The notes beneath the pieces are model-generated. The model worked only from the letters and a program-made list of their open reading frames with translations, searched no databases and had not been told where the DNA came from. A stretch of DNA of 64,000 bases from Methylopila sp. M107 (lineage in GTDB: Bacteria > Pseudomonadota > Alphaproteobacteria > Rhizobiales > Methylopilaceae). Positions 1 through 9,911 of this stretch are shown piece by piece (the stretch's first letter is position 1; every line of letters starts with the position of its first letter). Made by a program: the position numbers and the translations under genes. Location: positions 4,389,494 to 4,453,493 of the forward strand of contig NZ_ARWB01000001.1 in NCBI RefSeq assembly GCF_000384475.1. The letters run 5' to 3'.

Positions 1-188
1 CGGCAGGCTTCCAGCGGTCCGAATATCTGAAGGACCACGGCATGGTCGACATGGTCGTGCACCGCAAGGATCTGCGCGAGACGCTCGGCCGGATCTGCCG
101 CCTCCTCGCGGCCGGTCCGCGCGCCGCAAACCTCCTCCCGACCGACCCCGCCTCGAACGAGGCGGAGGCCGCGCTCGCCCACGCGTGA
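1..188 (+). CDS. accD: Acetyl-CoA carboxylase carboxyltransferase subunit beta, C-terminal end (partial)
   Basis: Only the last 61 or so codons are present; the gene begins upstream of the window and the frame starts at base 3. The visible end contains [18 protein letters not shown] and [16 protein letters not shown], a pattern typical of the C-terminus of the AccD carboxyltransferase subunit, which with AccA transfers carboxyl from biotin to acetyl-CoA to give malonyl-CoA for fatty-acid synthesis. The TGA stop (186-188) overlaps the GTG start of folC in a GTGA arrangement, so the two are probably translationally coupled. The accD-folC order is common in alphaproteobacteria. The catalytic core is outside the window and cannot be judged. 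Confidence 0.9.
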   Translation, partial: AGFQRSEYLKDHGMVDMVVHRKDLRETLGRICRLLAAGPRAANLLPTDPASNEAEAALAHA

Positions 189-1522
189 GCGCGCTACCCG
201 ACCGACCGCACGACATGCGCCAGAGCGACGCCTATCTGGAGCGCTTCCTCGCGCTCCATCCGAAAGAGATCGACCTGTCGCTCGGCCGCATCGAGCAGTT
301 GCTCGCCGAGCTCGGCGATCCGCAGCTGGCCATGCCGCCTTGCGTGCAGATCGCCGGCACCAACGGCAAGGGCTCCACCACAGCGTTCCTGCGCGCGATG
401 CTGGAGGCCGCGGGCAAGCGGGTGCATGTCTACACCTCGCCGCATCTGGTGCGCTTCCACGAGCGCATCCGCCTCGCCGGGACCTTCGTGGACGAGGACA
501 GGCTGGCCGCGACCTTCGAGGAGGTCGAGCGCGTCAACGCCGGCCGCGCCATCACGTTGTTCGAGATCACCACCGCGGCCGCAATGCTGCTGTTCGCGCG
601 CGAACCCGCCGACCTGCTGCTGCTCGAGGTCGGCCTCGGCGGCCGGTTCGACGCGACCAACGTCGTCCAGAAGCCGCTCGCGAGCGTCATCACCCCGGTC
701 AGCCTCGACCACCAGAAGTTCCTCGGCGAGAACCTCGCCGCCATCGCGCATGAGAAGGCCGGCATCCTGAAGAGCCTGACGCCGGCCGTGATCGCCCGGC
801 AGGACCCGGAGGCGCTGGCTGCGATCGAGCGCGAGGCCGCCAAGGTCGGCGCTCCGCTGAGCGTCTCGGGACAGGACTGGCAGGCCCGCGAGGAGCGCGG
901 TCGCCTGGTGTTCGAAGACGGCGACGGCCTGCTCGACCTGCCGCTGCCGCGGCTCGTCGGCCGCCACCAGATCGAGAACGCCGGCGCCGCGATCGCGACG
1001 CTCAGGGCGTCCCGCCAGCTCTCCGCGCCGGCCTCGGCGATCGAGAAGGGTCTCGGCGCGGTCGACTGGCCCGCCCGCATGCAGCGCATCGCCCATGGGC
1101 GGCTTCTCGGCCTGCTGCCGGCGGGTTCCGAACTCTGGCTCGACGGCGGTCACAATCCGGACGGCGGCCGCGCCATCGCCTCCACGCTCGCCGAACTCGA
1201 CGAGCGCTCGCCGAAGCCGATCGTGCTGGTGGTCGGCATGCTGAACACCAAGGATTCCGACGGTTTCCTCGAAGCCTTCGCGGGGCTCGCGGGCCGGGTC
1301 TATGGCGCGCCGATCACCTCGTCGGCCGCCGCCCGCTCGCCCGAAGAGGTGGTTTCGGCGGCGGAGCGGGCGGGACTCGCGGCCGAGCCCTGCGCCTCGG
1401 TCGAGGACGGGCTCGCGAAGATCGCCCGCGCCGCCGGCCCGGTCCCGCCGCGCGTGCTGATCACCGGCTCGCTCTACCTCGCAGGCGAAACGCTCGCGGC
1501 GAACGGAACGGCGCCGGGCTGA
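185..1522 (+). CDS. folC: Folylpolyglutamate synthase / dihydrofolate synthase
   Basis: This cytoplasmic Mur-ligase-type enzyme of 445 residues, a normal FolC length, joins glutamate to dihydropteroate and to folates. A P-loop is visible near residues 57-66 ([10 protein letters not shown]), followed by the FolC-typical [14 protein letters not shown] near residue 140 and SLDHQKFLG for the magnesium and folate region. The C-terminal Mur-ligase domain contains LDGGHNPDG. The GTG start at 185 overlaps the accD stop by four bases, which fixes the start and implies coupling. There is no sign of truncation or unusual base composition. Confidence 0.95.
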   Translation: MSALPDRPHDMRQSDAYLERFLALHPKEIDLSLGRIEQLLAELGDPQLAMPPCVQIAGTNGKGSTTAFLRAMLEAAGKRVHVYTSPHLVRFHERIRLAGTFVDEDRLAATFEEVERVNAGRAITLFEITTAAAMLLFAREPADLLLLEVGLGGRFDATNVVQKPLASVITPVSLDHQKFLGENLAAIAHEKAGILKSLTPAVIARQDPEALAAIEREAAKVGAPLSVSGQDWQAREERGRLVFEDGDGLLDLPLPRLVGRHQIENAGAAIATLRASRQLSAPASAIEKGLGAVDWPARMQRIAHGRLLGLLPAGSELWLDGGHNPDGGRAIASTLAELDERSPKPIVLVVGMLNTKDSDGFLEAFAGLAGRVYGAPITSSAAARSPEEVVSAAERAGLAAEPCASVEDGLAKIARAAGPVPPRVLITGSLYLAGETLAANGTAPG

Positions 1523-1544
1523 GGGTTTTGCGTCGCGACGGGTT

Positions 1545-2642
1545 TCAGCTCGACCGCGTCGCGACGATGTTCCTGAGCTTGCGGCCCGCCATCACGGCTC
1601 TCAGGCTCGCATTCACCAGCCCGACGCGCAGGCCCCCCGGCTTCAGCCGCGCGGCCGCGCGCGTGACGAGCGCGGCGATCTCGGGGATCCGCATCAGCTC
1701 CGCGGCGTCGTAATGGCTCCAGGTCTCCGGCGCCGAGCCGAACAGCCGGCCGCCCGCAGGCCGGGGCCGGAAATGCGGTTCCGCGGCCTCCCGAAGGCGC
1801 GTCTCCAGCTCCTCGTAAAAGGCCGTGTCGCGCGCGATCCCGATCGTCCGCAGCGCCGGCGCGCCATGCTCTCGGATGGTGCGCTCGATCTCGGCGCGCT
1901 CCTCGGGCGAAAACAGCAGCCGCACGATGTCGCCGACGTCGGCCGGCCGGTCGACGCCCGAATAGGCGCCCGTGGTCGTCAGCAGCCGCAGGAACTCGGT
2001 CATCTCCAGCGAATGACGGGGATTGGCGACGCCGCCGATCGGCCGCGCGTCGGGCAGGCCCAGCGCCTCGGCCGCGAAGGTCGCGTAGATGTCGAGCTTG
2101 CGCCTCTCGATCTCGTCATAGAGCAGGATCGTGAACTCGGCCCGGTCGCGCCGCAGATGGGGCGCGAGATCGCGCAGCGGGTTGAGCAGCCGCGAGCGCT
2201 CGCCCCGCCGGAGATGGAGCGCGAGGTAGTCCGGCAGCGCGTCGGCGCCGCCGAGCTTGATCGACTGCGCCCACATCGAGCGGATGACCGTCATCGGGTC
2301 GCGCAGCACATAGACGATGCGCAGCGGTCCCGACCCGAAGATGTCGTTCAGCGCCCGGACCTGCTTCGGCTTCCACGTGCGGAAGCCTTCGGCGGAGAGC
2401 AGCACGTCCAGACCGTCGCGCTGCGCCCGCCGCGCCGCCGCCGTCAGGCTCGCGAACACCGGGCCGTCGCGCGCCGCGACCTCTTCGGCGTGTTCGACGA
2501 CCTCGTGATGGGCGAGGGCGGTCCGGACCCCGATCACCGGATAGAGCCAGCCCTTGCGCCGCAACTCCGCGCGCTGCTGCTTGAAGTTCGACTGGAGATA
2601 GGTCGTCGCCGTCTTGTGCGGCCCGACATGGAGGACAAGCAT
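1545..2642 (-). CDS. Sulfotransferase-like protein
   Basis: A 365-residue protein when started at the ATG at 2642, which puts the PAPS-binding P-loop (HVGPHKTATTYLQ) at residues 4-16, where sulfotransferase-fold proteins carry it. A longer frame extends upstream to 2774 but would run through the trxA terminator hairpin and adds a low-complexity leader, so I reject that start. A second fold feature, YVLRDPMTVIRSMWAQ, fits the 3'-phosphate-binding Arg/Ser strand. The likely role is sulfate transfer from PAPS to a carbohydrate or lipid, but the acceptor cannot be predicted. It lies convergent to folC, so it is a separate transcription unit. The family call is fairly good; the substrate is unknown. 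Confidence 0.7.
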   Translation of the reverse strand: MLVLHVGPHKTATTYLQSNFKQQRAELRRKGWLYPVIGVRTALAHHEVVEHAEEVAARDGPVFASLTAAARRAQRDGLDVLLSAEGFRTWKPKQVRALNDIFGSGPLRIVYVLRDPMTVIRSMWAQSIKLGGADALPDYLALHLRRGERSRLLNPLRDLAPHLRRDRAEFTILLYDEIERRKLDIYATFAAEALGLPDARPIGGVANPRHSLEMTEFLRLLTTTGAYSGVDRPADVGDIVRLLFSPEERAEIERTIREHGAPALRTIGIARDTAFYEELETRLREAAEPHFRPRPAGGRLFGSAPETWSHYDAAELMRIPEIAALVTRAAARLKPGGLRVGLVNASLRAVMAGRKLRNIVATRSS

Positions 2643-2733
2643 CCGAGGTTCCGGCCGCGATCCGTCGCGCCGTGGTTGATTACCTCGATTCCCCACGCGG
2701 CTCCATTTTGGGTCCGCGAGGCCGTCGCCGTCT

Positions 2734-2770
2734 AAAGAAAAGGGCCCTCCGACGTCGCCGGAGGGCCCTT
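2734..2770 (-). terminator. Rho-independent terminator downstream of trxA
   Basis: A perfect 11-bp stem (2740-2750 pairing with 2760-2770, AAGGGCCCTCC and its complement) encloses a 9-nt loop. Read on the minus strand it is followed by a T-rich tract from the A-run at 2734-2740. It lies 50 bp beyond the trxA stop and ends the addB-addA-trxA direction of transcription. Confidence 0.88.
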
Positions 2771-2819
2771 GCATTCACGCGCCGCCGACGAGCGGCGGGC
2801 CTTAAGCGAAGCGATCGCG

Positions 2820-3140
2820 TCAGACGGACGTCTCGATCCAGCTCACGAGCTTGGACTTCGGGGCCGCGCCGCGCTGGGTCGCGACGTGCTCGCCGCCCTT
2901 GAACATCATCAGCATCGGGATCGCCGAGATGCCGAACTTGGTGGCGGTCTCGGGGTTCTCGTCGACGTTGAGCTTCACGATCTTGACCTTGCCGGCGAGC
3001 TCTTCGGAAATCTCTTCGAGGGCCGGGCCGATCGCGCGGCAGGGGCCGCACCATTCGGCCCAGAAGTCGACGACGACGGGCTCGGCGGAGTTCAACACTT
3101 CGGACTGGAAGGTGGAGTCCGAGACCTTGGCGGTGGCCAT
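2820..3140 (-). CDS. trxA: Thioredoxin
   Basis: A 106-residue classical thioredoxin that reduces protein disulfides in the cytoplasm. It shows the catalytic WCGPC motif ([13 protein letters not shown]) near residue 30 and the cis-proline segment [13 protein letters not shown]. The length is normal. It lies 93 bp downstream of addA on the same strand and is followed by a strong terminator, consistent with being the last gene of an addB-addA-trxA unit, an order also seen in other alphaproteobacteria. Nothing unusual. Confidence 0.96.
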   Translation of the reverse strand: MATAKVSDSTFQSEVLNSAEPVVVDFWAEWCGPCRAIGPALEEISEELAGKVKIVKLNVDENPETATKFGISAIPMLMMFKGGEHVATQRGAAPKSKLVSWIETSV

Positions 3141-3233
3141 GGCGAAAACCTTTCTGAAGGCGCGCGGCGGGCTGGGGGATGGCGAAGGCCGCGCGATGTG
3201 TTGGCCGAAAAGTATGGACGCCCCGGCGGAGCG

Positions 3234-6200
3234 TCAAGCAAGCGCGGCCTCGGGAAGCGCGACCGCGTCGAGCCGCGGGGCCGCGGTCCACAGGATCGCG
3301 GCGCGGACGGGACGATCGGGCCAGATGTCGCCGAGCAGCTCCGCATAGGCCGCAAGCTGCGCGCGATAGGCCGGCGGGACCGGCGCGCCGGGCGCTGGCG
3401 GAAACCGGTCGGTCTTGTAGTCGACGAGCAGCACGGCCTCGGGCGTCACCGCGAGCCGGTCGATTCGGCCCGAGACGGGTCGCCCGTCGCGCAGCCGGCC
3501 AACGATCGGGACCTCGCCGCGGCCCTCCGGCCGGAACACCTCGGCGAACGCCGGATCGTCCACGATCGCAAGCGCCGACTTCGCGAGCATCAGGCAGGCG
3601 CCGGTCCCGAACGCCTCCGCGCCGCTCGCCGCGATGTGCGCCGCGGCCTCGCCCCGGCGCTCCGGCGCGACGTCCGGCAGCGCCTTCAGGAGGCGATGCA
3701 GCAGCGTGCCGCGCAGCCGCGCCATGTCGGCGCCGGGGCCTTGGGCGAAGACGGACGGCTCGCCGTCCTCGGCCACGAGCGCTGAGGGCGACAGCGGCTT
3801 TCCGGGGGCCGCCTCGTGCGGCGCCGTCTCGAACAGCCATGGCGGGGCGAGCGGCAGGGCGGTCTGGATCGTGGACGGCGCGGCTTCGGACGGAGCGGGC
3901 GTCCCCGAACTCAGCCGCAGGATCGGGTCGGCGCCTTCCCGTTCGACCGTCTCGACGTCGACGCTCTCGCGCATGGCGTCTGCGACGAGGTCGTACCAGG
4001 CGCCTTCGGGGCGCGCGCGTCCGCCGTCATGGCCGGCCACGATCAGCCGGTCCTTGGCGCGCGTCATCGCGACGTAGAGCAGGCGCCTGTGCTCGCCATG
4101 CGCTTGTCCCAGCACCTCCGCCCGCGCCGAGGCGAGGGCCGGCGGATCGTCGTCCTTGCGGCCCGCCCAGACCGGGATCGGCGCCGCGTCGTGGCCGGCA
4201 TGCGGGCGCGGCAGCATGATCAGCGTCGGGCCGCGCGGCGAGGTCGCGGGGCCGCAGGTGTCCGCGAGCACGACCATGCCGGCCTCGAGCCCCTTCGCGC
4301 CGTGCACCGTCATGACGCGCACCTCGCCGGAGGCGACGTCGAGGTCGCGCTTGATCTCGGAGGGCGCCGCCCGCATCCAGTGCAGGAATCCCGCGAGGCT
4401 CGGCGGATGGGTCCGCGAAAAGCCTTCCGCGAGGTCGAGGAAGGCGTCGAGCGGGTCGTCGACCTCATGGCCGAGCCGCGCCCGGAACGCGCGCCGCCCG
4501 CCGACGCCGAGCGTGTGGGCGTAGAAGTCGAAGGGCGAGCGCCGCGCGGCCTCGGCGACGAAACCCGCGAACCTGTCCGCCGCCGCGATCGTGCGCCCGG
4601 GTCCGTCTCGAAGCGCGTCGGCCAGCCGGCGGGCGCCTCGGCGGGGCGCGACCGCCATCAGGTCGTCGTCGTCGAGCCCGAACAGCGGACCCTTCAGCGC
4701 GCAGGCGAGCGCGAGGTCGTCGTCTGGCGTGACGATCGCGTCGCCGAGCGCGAGCAGGTCCATCACCGCGATGTGCTCGCCGACGACCAGACGATCCGCG
4801 CCCGCCACCGGCACGCGACGGCGCTTGAGAGCGCGAAGAATCGCTTCGAACAGCGCCCGGCGCTGGCGCACGAGGATGAGGATCTCGCCCGGCGGATGCT
4901 CGCCGGCCGCGATGGTCCGGTCGATCTCGCCGGCGATCGCCTCGCCGAGCCGCACCACGGCGCTGGTCTGGTTCACCCGGTCGAACGGCGCGTCCCAGGC
5001 CTCTTCGGTGAAGTCGCCCTTTTCGGCGGCGACGAGCGGCCACAGCTCGACGGAGCCCGCTGCGCCGGCCCGCGTCGTCGTGTGGAGGGTGCGCACGTCG
5101 TCGCCGAAGGAAAGCCCGCGGTTCGCGGCCTCGCGGGCGAAGACGAGGTCGACGCCCTTCAGCACGGCCTGCGTCGAGCGGAAGCTCTCGGTTAGCCGCA
5201 CGTCCGCGAAGTCGAGCTCGACCGCCCGGTGCGCCGTGTCGTAGTGCTGGCGCGAGGCGCCGAACGCTGCGGGTTCGGCTCCTTGAAACGAGAAGATCGA
5301 CTGCTTTTCGTCGCCGACCGCGAACACCGTGCGGGTCGCGCCGGCCCGCGCGCCTGCCCCCGCCAGAAAGTCCTCCGTGAGGCGTTTGACGATGTCCCAC
5401 TGCTCGGGCGCGGTGTCCTGCGCCTCGTCGACCAGCACGTGGTCGAGCCCGCCGTCGAGCTTGAACAGCACCCAGGCGGCGTCGGCGCGTGAGAGCAGGG
5501 CGCGGGTGCGGCTGATCAGGTCGTCATAGTCGAGCAGCCCGCGCGCGGATTTCGACGCGGCGTAGGCGCCGATCGCGGCGTCGGCGAGCACGAGGAGCGC
5601 GTGGCTGCGCTCGACCGTCGCGACCGCGCGGATGCGGATCGTCAGCTCGGCGAGCCGGTCCCGCTCGGCGTCGAGCGCCGCCGCGAGCATCGGAACGCGC
5701 TTGCGGCTCGCCGCGGTGATCATCGACGCGCGCGGCTTTCCGGCGCCGGTCATGAAGGCCGAGAGGTATGCGGCGCGCGCGTCGGCTTCGCCCGTCGCGG
5801 CCGCGGCGCGCGCAAAGCAGGCGGCGACCTTGGCGTCGTTCGCGGAGCCGAGGTCGAGCTCGGCCGCGAAGGCCGGCCATTCGCCCGCCGGGACGCCGCC
5901 GCCGAGGATGTCGGCTTCGAGCGCTTCAACCGTGTCGCCGGCCTCGAGTCCGAACATCGCGCGAAGCTCCCGCGCCGCGCCGTCCGGTCCTGCGATCCCC
6001 TCGCTCAGGAAAAGCTTCCGGATGGCGTCGCGTTCCGACACAGCCTCGGCCAGCGCGCCGTCGATCGTCATGCCCGCGAGCTTCGAAGACAGCACGCCGA
6101 GCGCCCGGCCGATCGCGCCGTCCGGCTGACGGGCGGCGCGGGCAAGGACCTCGGCGCGCGCCTGCGCCATCAGTTCGGCCTGGTCGCGCTCGTCGAGTTC

Positions 6201-6638
6201 CGAAAACCCGGCCGCGACATTGGCCTCGAACGGGAACTGGTGGAGCAGCCGGCCGCAGAAGGCGTGGATCGTATAGATCTTCAGCCCGCCCGGCGTCTCC
6301 AGCGCGCGCGCGAACAGTTTTCGGGCGCTGGCGAGCCTTGACTGATCGGGCCGCGCGCCGTCGAGCTCGGCGATCTCGTCGATGAGCGTCTCGTCCGCCG
6401 TCGTCGCCCAGCGGCGCAGCCGCTCGACGACCTTGTTCTGCATGTTGACGGCCGCCGCCTTGGTGAAGGTGAGGCAGAGGATGCGCGACGGGTCCGCGCC
6501 CGCGAGCAGCAGCCGCACGACGCGCTGAACCAGCACATAGGTCTTGCCGGAGCCCGCGTTCGCCGACACCCAAGCCGAGATCGCCGGATCGGACGCCCGC
6601 GCCTGCCGTTCGCGCGTGACGGGGGAGGGGCCGGTCAT
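3234..6638 (-). CDS. addA: Double-strand break repair helicase-nuclease subunit AddA
   Basis: A 1134-residue UvrD-superfamily helicase fused to a C-terminal nuclease. With AddB it resects double-strand DNA ends for RecA loading. The Walker A region is VSANAGSGKTYVLVQR near residues 25-40. Helicase motifs follow: VLVDEAQDTAPEQW (motif II), VFAVGDEKQSIFSFQGA (motif III) and VMTVHGAKGLEAGMVVLAD (motif V). The RecB-type nuclease signature VDYKTDRFPP lies close to the C-terminus. The ATG at 6638 is in the normal N-terminal context. It follows addB on the same strand after a 157-bp gap filled with a palindromic repeat. The alphaproteobacterial AddAB complex replaces RecBCD. Confidence 0.95.
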   Translation of the reverse strand: MTGPSPVTRERQARASDPAISAWVSANAGSGKTYVLVQRVVRLLLAGADPSRILCLTFTKAAAVNMQNKVVERLRRWATTADETLIDEIAELDGARPDQSRLASARKLFARALETPGGLKIYTIHAFCGRLLHQFPFEANVAAGFSELDERDQAELMAQARAEVLARAARQPDGAIGRALGVLSSKLAGMTIDGALAEAVSERDAIRKLFLSEGIAGPDGAARELRAMFGLEAGDTVEALEADILGGGVPAGEWPAFAAELDLGSANDAKVAACFARAAAATGEADARAAYLSAFMTGAGKPRASMITAASRKRVPMLAAALDAERDRLAELTIRIRAVATVERSHALLVLADAAIGAYAASKSARGLLDYDDLISRTRALLSRADAAWVLFKLDGGLDHVLVDEAQDTAPEQWDIVKRLTEDFLAGAGARAGATRTVFAVGDEKQSIFSFQGAEPAAFGASRQHYDTAHRAVELDFADVRLTESFRSTQAVLKGVDLVFAREAANRGLSFGDDVRTLHTTTRAGAAGSVELWPLVAAEKGDFTEEAWDAPFDRVNQTSAVVRLGEAIAGEIDRTIAAGEHPPGEILILVRQRRALFEAILRALKRRRVPVAGADRLVVGEHIAVMDLLALGDAIVTPDDDLALACALKGPLFGLDDDDLMAVAPRRGARRLADALRDGPGRTIAAADRFAGFVAEAARRSPFDFYAHTLGVGGRRAFRARLGHEVDDPLDAFLDLAEGFSRTHPPSLAGFLHWMRAAPSEIKRDLDVASGEVRVMTVHGAKGLEAGMVVLADTCGPATSPRGPTLIMLPRPHAGHDAAPIPVWAGRKDDDPPALASARAEVLGQAHGEHRRLLYVAMTRAKDRLIVAGHDGGRARPEGAWYDLVADAMRESVDVETVEREGADPILRLSSGTPAPSEAAPSTIQTALPLAPPWLFETAPHEAAPGKPLSPSALVAEDGEPSVFAQGPGADMARLRGTLLHRLLKALPDVAPERRGEAAAHIAASGAEAFGTGACLMLAKSALAIVDDPAFAEVFRPEGRGEVPIVGRLRDGRPVSGRIDRLAVTPEAVLLVDYKTDRFPPAPGAPVPPAYRAQLAAYAELLGDIWPDRPVRAAILWTAAPRLDAVALPEAALA

Positions 6639-6681
6639 GGCGCCGGCCTCGGCGGAATGTAGAGGAACGACTGCCGAGCGA

Positions 6682-6783
6682 TCCCTCTCCCCTTGAGGGA
6701 GAGGGTAGGGTGAGGGGTGACGGCGGCGCCCTGTCCGGCAACGGCGCCGCCCGCACCCCCGCCCCTCAAGGGGGAGGGGGGAA
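6682..6783. repeat. GC-rich composite palindromic repeat between addB and addA
   Basis: Several nested inverted repeats lie together. CCCTCTCCC pairs with GGGAGAGGG around 6685-6709. A perfect 9-bp pair GGCGGCGCC / GGCGCCGCC lies at 6722-6730 and 6743-6751. A CCCCTCAAGGGGGAGGGG unit ends near 6780. The outer units are inverted relatives of one another. The same C-rich/G-rich family recurs at 12362-12523 and 15066-15217. It fills almost the whole addB-addA gap and could fold in the polycistronic mRNA. It does not end in a U-tract, so I do not call it a terminator. Confidence 0.7.
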
Positions 6784-6795
6784 GACCAGCCGCCT

Positions 6796-9700
6796 TCATT
6801 CGCTGTCCCCTTCCGCCGCGCCGCCGGTGGCGGACCACTCTTTCACCCGCGCGAGATGCGCGTAGGGCCCCTCGGGGCGCGCCAGGAATTTCGGGTGCGA
6901 CAGCGAGCGGTAGGGCTCCGCCTCATTCTCGAACCGGTCCACCACCTGCCTGAAGCGCGCGAGCGCGGTGGCGGCGATCTGGTCGGGAGACGCGACGTCG
7001 TCCCGGATGTCGACGATCTCGCCCGCCGGCTCCCGCCCGACGAGTTTTACCAGCGCAAGCTCGCCGATCACGCCCTTGCCCAGCGTCCCGAACCCGCCTT
7101 CGCGGAGAATCGCGGCTTCAAGCGGCAGCTGGGGCGCAAAGCCCGCGAGCGTCTGCTTCACGGTCGGCGTCGCGCCGGTCTTGTAGTCGAGCAGCGAATA
7201 GGTCCCGTCCTTCAGCGCGTCGATGTGGTCCGCCCGCGCCGTCAGGCGGAAGACGCGGCCGGCCGACGTCTCGAATTCAAGGAAGCCGTCCTGCTCGACG
7301 AAAGCGCCCTCGACGCCCGCAGCGCGCGTGGCGTGAAAGCCGAGCGCCCAGTCTGCGATGCGCTCGAACCTCGGCCACCACAGCGTCGCGACGTCGTCGC
7401 GCTCCATCAGCGTCCCGAACGCCGCCTGTCCATACTCCAGCAGTTTTTTGCGGGCGGACGGATCATCGGGAGCGAGACCCGCCTTGGAAAAATCCTCCAG
7501 CGCCTTGTGGATCGCGTCGCCGAGATCCGCGGCGTTCGGCTCGGGGCCGATGCGCCCGAGCTCCTCCAGCTTCAGCACGTGGCGGGCGTAGACCGAATAG
7601 GGGTCGCGCAGCCATGTCTCGACCTGGCTGACGCTGATCCGGGGCGGCCTCAGTTCGAGCGCGGGGCGGGGTTCGGGCGCGGCCGGCGCCGGCTCGCGCG
7701 CCGCGCGGTCGAGCTCTTCCGCGAGCTCGACGAAGCGATTTCCGCGCGCGAGCGCCGCCTTGTGGGCGCCGCCGCCCGCGACGGCTTCGAGCCGCTGCAG
7801 CCAGCGCGCCGGAACGGTCGGCGCGCCGCCGACCTTCTTTGCGCGCGTGAGGATGACCTCTTCCGCGCCGAGCCCTTGCGCAAAATCATGCGCCGACAGG
7901 CCGATGCGGCGCTCCGGCGGCGCAAGGCCGAGCTGCGCCCGGAGCGGACGGTTGATCCAGGGATCGGCCTGCGGCACGGCCGGCCAGGTTCCCTCGTTGA
8001 GCCCGCCAAGCACCAGCCTGTCGAAGCGCACCAGCCGCGCCTCGAGCGGCCCGAGAATCCGCAGACGCGGGTGCCGGTCGCGGGGAGGGCGGAGCGCATT
8101 GCCCGCCATCAGCGCTTCCAGCACGCCCGGAAAAGCCTCCGGCGCGATCGGATCGGACCTGGCCGCGGCGCCCTGCAGCGCGTCGAGCAGCTCGGCCGTC
8201 GCCGCGACGTCCTCGGCGTCGCTCTCTCCCGTCAGGATCGAAAAGCTCTGCGAGATGGCGGCGACCAGACGGTCGAGGCCGACGGATCGTTCGCCGGCCA
8301 AGACGGAGAGCGGCGCGAGGGCCTGCTCGAGCCCGTCGGTCAGCGAGAGAGCCGCCGCGACATCCCCGGCGTCGAACCGCGCCGCAGCGCCGTAGCGGCG
8401 CTCCTCGGAGGCAAGCGAAAGTCGGATCCCGGCGAAACCCTCGCCCGGCAGCGCCTTGCGGAACACCGCGACGTCGAGCGCGTCGACAGCGCGGCGGTCG
8501 CCGTCCGTGCAGAGTCGGCAGGCGGGCGCCCTCAGCAATGCGAGCAGCAGGTCGGGCCGCGGATCGAGCGCGGACTCGGCGGCAAGCCGCAACAGCGCGC
8601 CGGCGGGCGTCGAGGCGAGCGGGCGGCCCGCGCTGTCGTCGACCGAAATCCCCCAGCGTTCGAGCTCGATCGCCACGCGGCCCGCAAGGTTGCGGTCGGG
8701 CGTCACGAGCGCCGCCGTCCGGTCCGGCTCCGCGACCGCCTCCCGCAGCGCGACCGCGATGGCGGCGGCCTCGGCACGCAGCGTCGGGGCCTCGATCAGC
8801 GTCAAGCCCGCCATGGCGCTTTCGACGTCGACCCGCCCGAGCCGCCGGGCGCTCCACGCGTCGGTGGTTTCGGCCGGCCGCAGCGCTTCGGCGCTGAGTT
8901 TCGCGCGCGCCGCCAGCGCAGACGAGGCCGCGCCGAGCGGGCGAACCTCTTCCCGACGCAAGCCAAGCGCCCGCACGAGATGCGCGAGGCCGCGCTGCGG
9001 ATGGCCGTAGAGGCCCGGGCCGACGCCTTCGAGCAGCTCCGCCCAGGCGCGGTCGTCGAGACCGTCGCGGTCGAGGCCGGGCAGCACCACGGCGCCCTGC
9101 GGATGGTTTGCGATCACGCCCATCAGCCGGCGCACCGCCGGCGCAGAGCCCGTCGAGCCGGCGGCGATCACGGGGCCGCGCGCGACCGCGGCGCGGCGCG
9201 CCGCCGCGTCGATCTGCAGGCGCCGACGCCTGCTCGGATCGAGCAGGCCGCGCTCGTCGAGATGCTCCGGCCAGGCCTTCAGCGCGACCTTCAGGAACGC
9301 CTGTGTGATGGCCCAGTAGCGATCGTGTTCTCCTGGCACCAGCGCGCCGAGGCCCGAGACGTCGACCTCCTCGGTCTCGATCGCGTCGACCAGCCGTTCG
9401 AGGTCGCCCGCGAGGTGGATCGCGTCCGCCGCGGTCGCGGGCACCAGCGGGCCGTCCTCGGGAGAGAGCGCGAGGATCGAGCGGTCGAGCGCCCGCGCGA
9501 AGCCGGAGACCATCGTCGCGAGCGTCAACCGGCGCTCGAACGGGGCCGCGGCCGGCGGAAGCTCGGTCTCGGCCTCCTCGAGCGGCTCGACGATGTCGGA
9601 ATCCTCGTCGACGTCGCCGAGCGGGGCGATGCGCGGCAGCAGCGTCGCGCGCCCGTCGAGCGCGCCGAGAAACGCGTCGCGCAGCGCGCGCGCGGCGCGA

Positions 9701-9861
9701 CGGGTCGGCAGGTAGATCGTGGCGTCCGCGAGCGCGATCGGGTCGCCCCTCGACGCAAAGCCCGGCACGACCTCGCCGTCGAGCAGCCCGCGCGCGAGCG
9801 TCGGCAGGAAGTCCGCGCCGGCGGGGATCGTCAGGACGTTGGGTCGGCGAGAATCGGCCAT
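6796..9861 (-). CDS. addB: Double-strand break repair nuclease subunit AddB
   Basis: A 1021-residue partner of AddA. The N-terminus (FLPTLARGLLDG, then ATIYLPTRRAARALRDAFL) matches the start of alphaproteobacterial AddB proteins, and the C-terminal nuclease domain carries YSLLDYKTGATPTVKQ, the PD-(D/E)xK active-site strand. Unlike AddA it has no clear helicase Walker motif, as expected for the inactivated helicase domain of this subunit. The ATG at 9861 is the only sensible start. It lies upstream of addA in transcriptional order, so the operon reads addB-addA-(trxA). The gap to the next gene upstream is short but that gene ends at 9912, so the promoter is probably in or near 9862-9911. Confidence 0.93.
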   Translation of the reverse strand: MADSRRPNVLTIPAGADFLPTLARGLLDGEVVPGFASRGDPIALADATIYLPTRRAARALRDAFLGALDGRATLLPRIAPLGDVDEDSDIVEPLEEAETELPPAAAPFERRLTLATMVSGFARALDRSILALSPEDGPLVPATAADAIHLAGDLERLVDAIETEEVDVSGLGALVPGEHDRYWAITQAFLKVALKAWPEHLDERGLLDPSRRRRLQIDAAARRAAVARGPVIAAGSTGSAPAVRRLMGVIANHPQGAVVLPGLDRDGLDDRAWAELLEGVGPGLYGHPQRGLAHLVRALGLRREEVRPLGAASSALAARAKLSAEALRPAETTDAWSARRLGRVDVESAMAGLTLIEAPTLRAEAAAIAVALREAVAEPDRTAALVTPDRNLAGRVAIELERWGISVDDSAGRPLASTPAGALLRLAAESALDPRPDLLLALLRAPACRLCTDGDRRAVDALDVAVFRKALPGEGFAGIRLSLASEERRYGAAARFDAGDVAAALSLTDGLEQALAPLSVLAGERSVGLDRLVAAISQSFSILTGESDAEDVAATAELLDALQGAAARSDPIAPEAFPGVLEALMAGNALRPPRDRHPRLRILGPLEARLVRFDRLVLGGLNEGTWPAVPQADPWINRPLRAQLGLAPPERRIGLSAHDFAQGLGAEEVILTRAKKVGGAPTVPARWLQRLEAVAGGGAHKAALARGNRFVELAEELDRAAREPAPAAPEPRPALELRPPRISVSQVETWLRDPYSVYARHVLKLEELGRIGPEPNAADLGDAIHKALEDFSKAGLAPDDPSARKKLLEYGQAAFGTLMERDDVATLWWPRFERIADWALGFHATRAAGVEGAFVEQDGFLEFETSAGRVFRLTARADHIDALKDGTYSLLDYKTGATPTVKQTLAGFAPQLPLEAAILREGGFGTLGKGVIGELALVKLVGREPAGEIVDIRDDVASPDQIAATALARFRQVVDRFENEAEPYRSLSHPKFLARPEGPYAHLARVKEWSATGGAAEGDSE

Positions 9862-9911
9862 CGCGCCAGCTTAGCGCGATGCGCCGACCTCATGTCCGGC
9901 TTCGGGGCGCG

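Noticed and set aside
2643..2774. N-terminal extension of the sulfotransferase-like protein
   Set aside because: It would include the trxA terminator hairpin and push the P-loop about 44 residues from the N-terminus.
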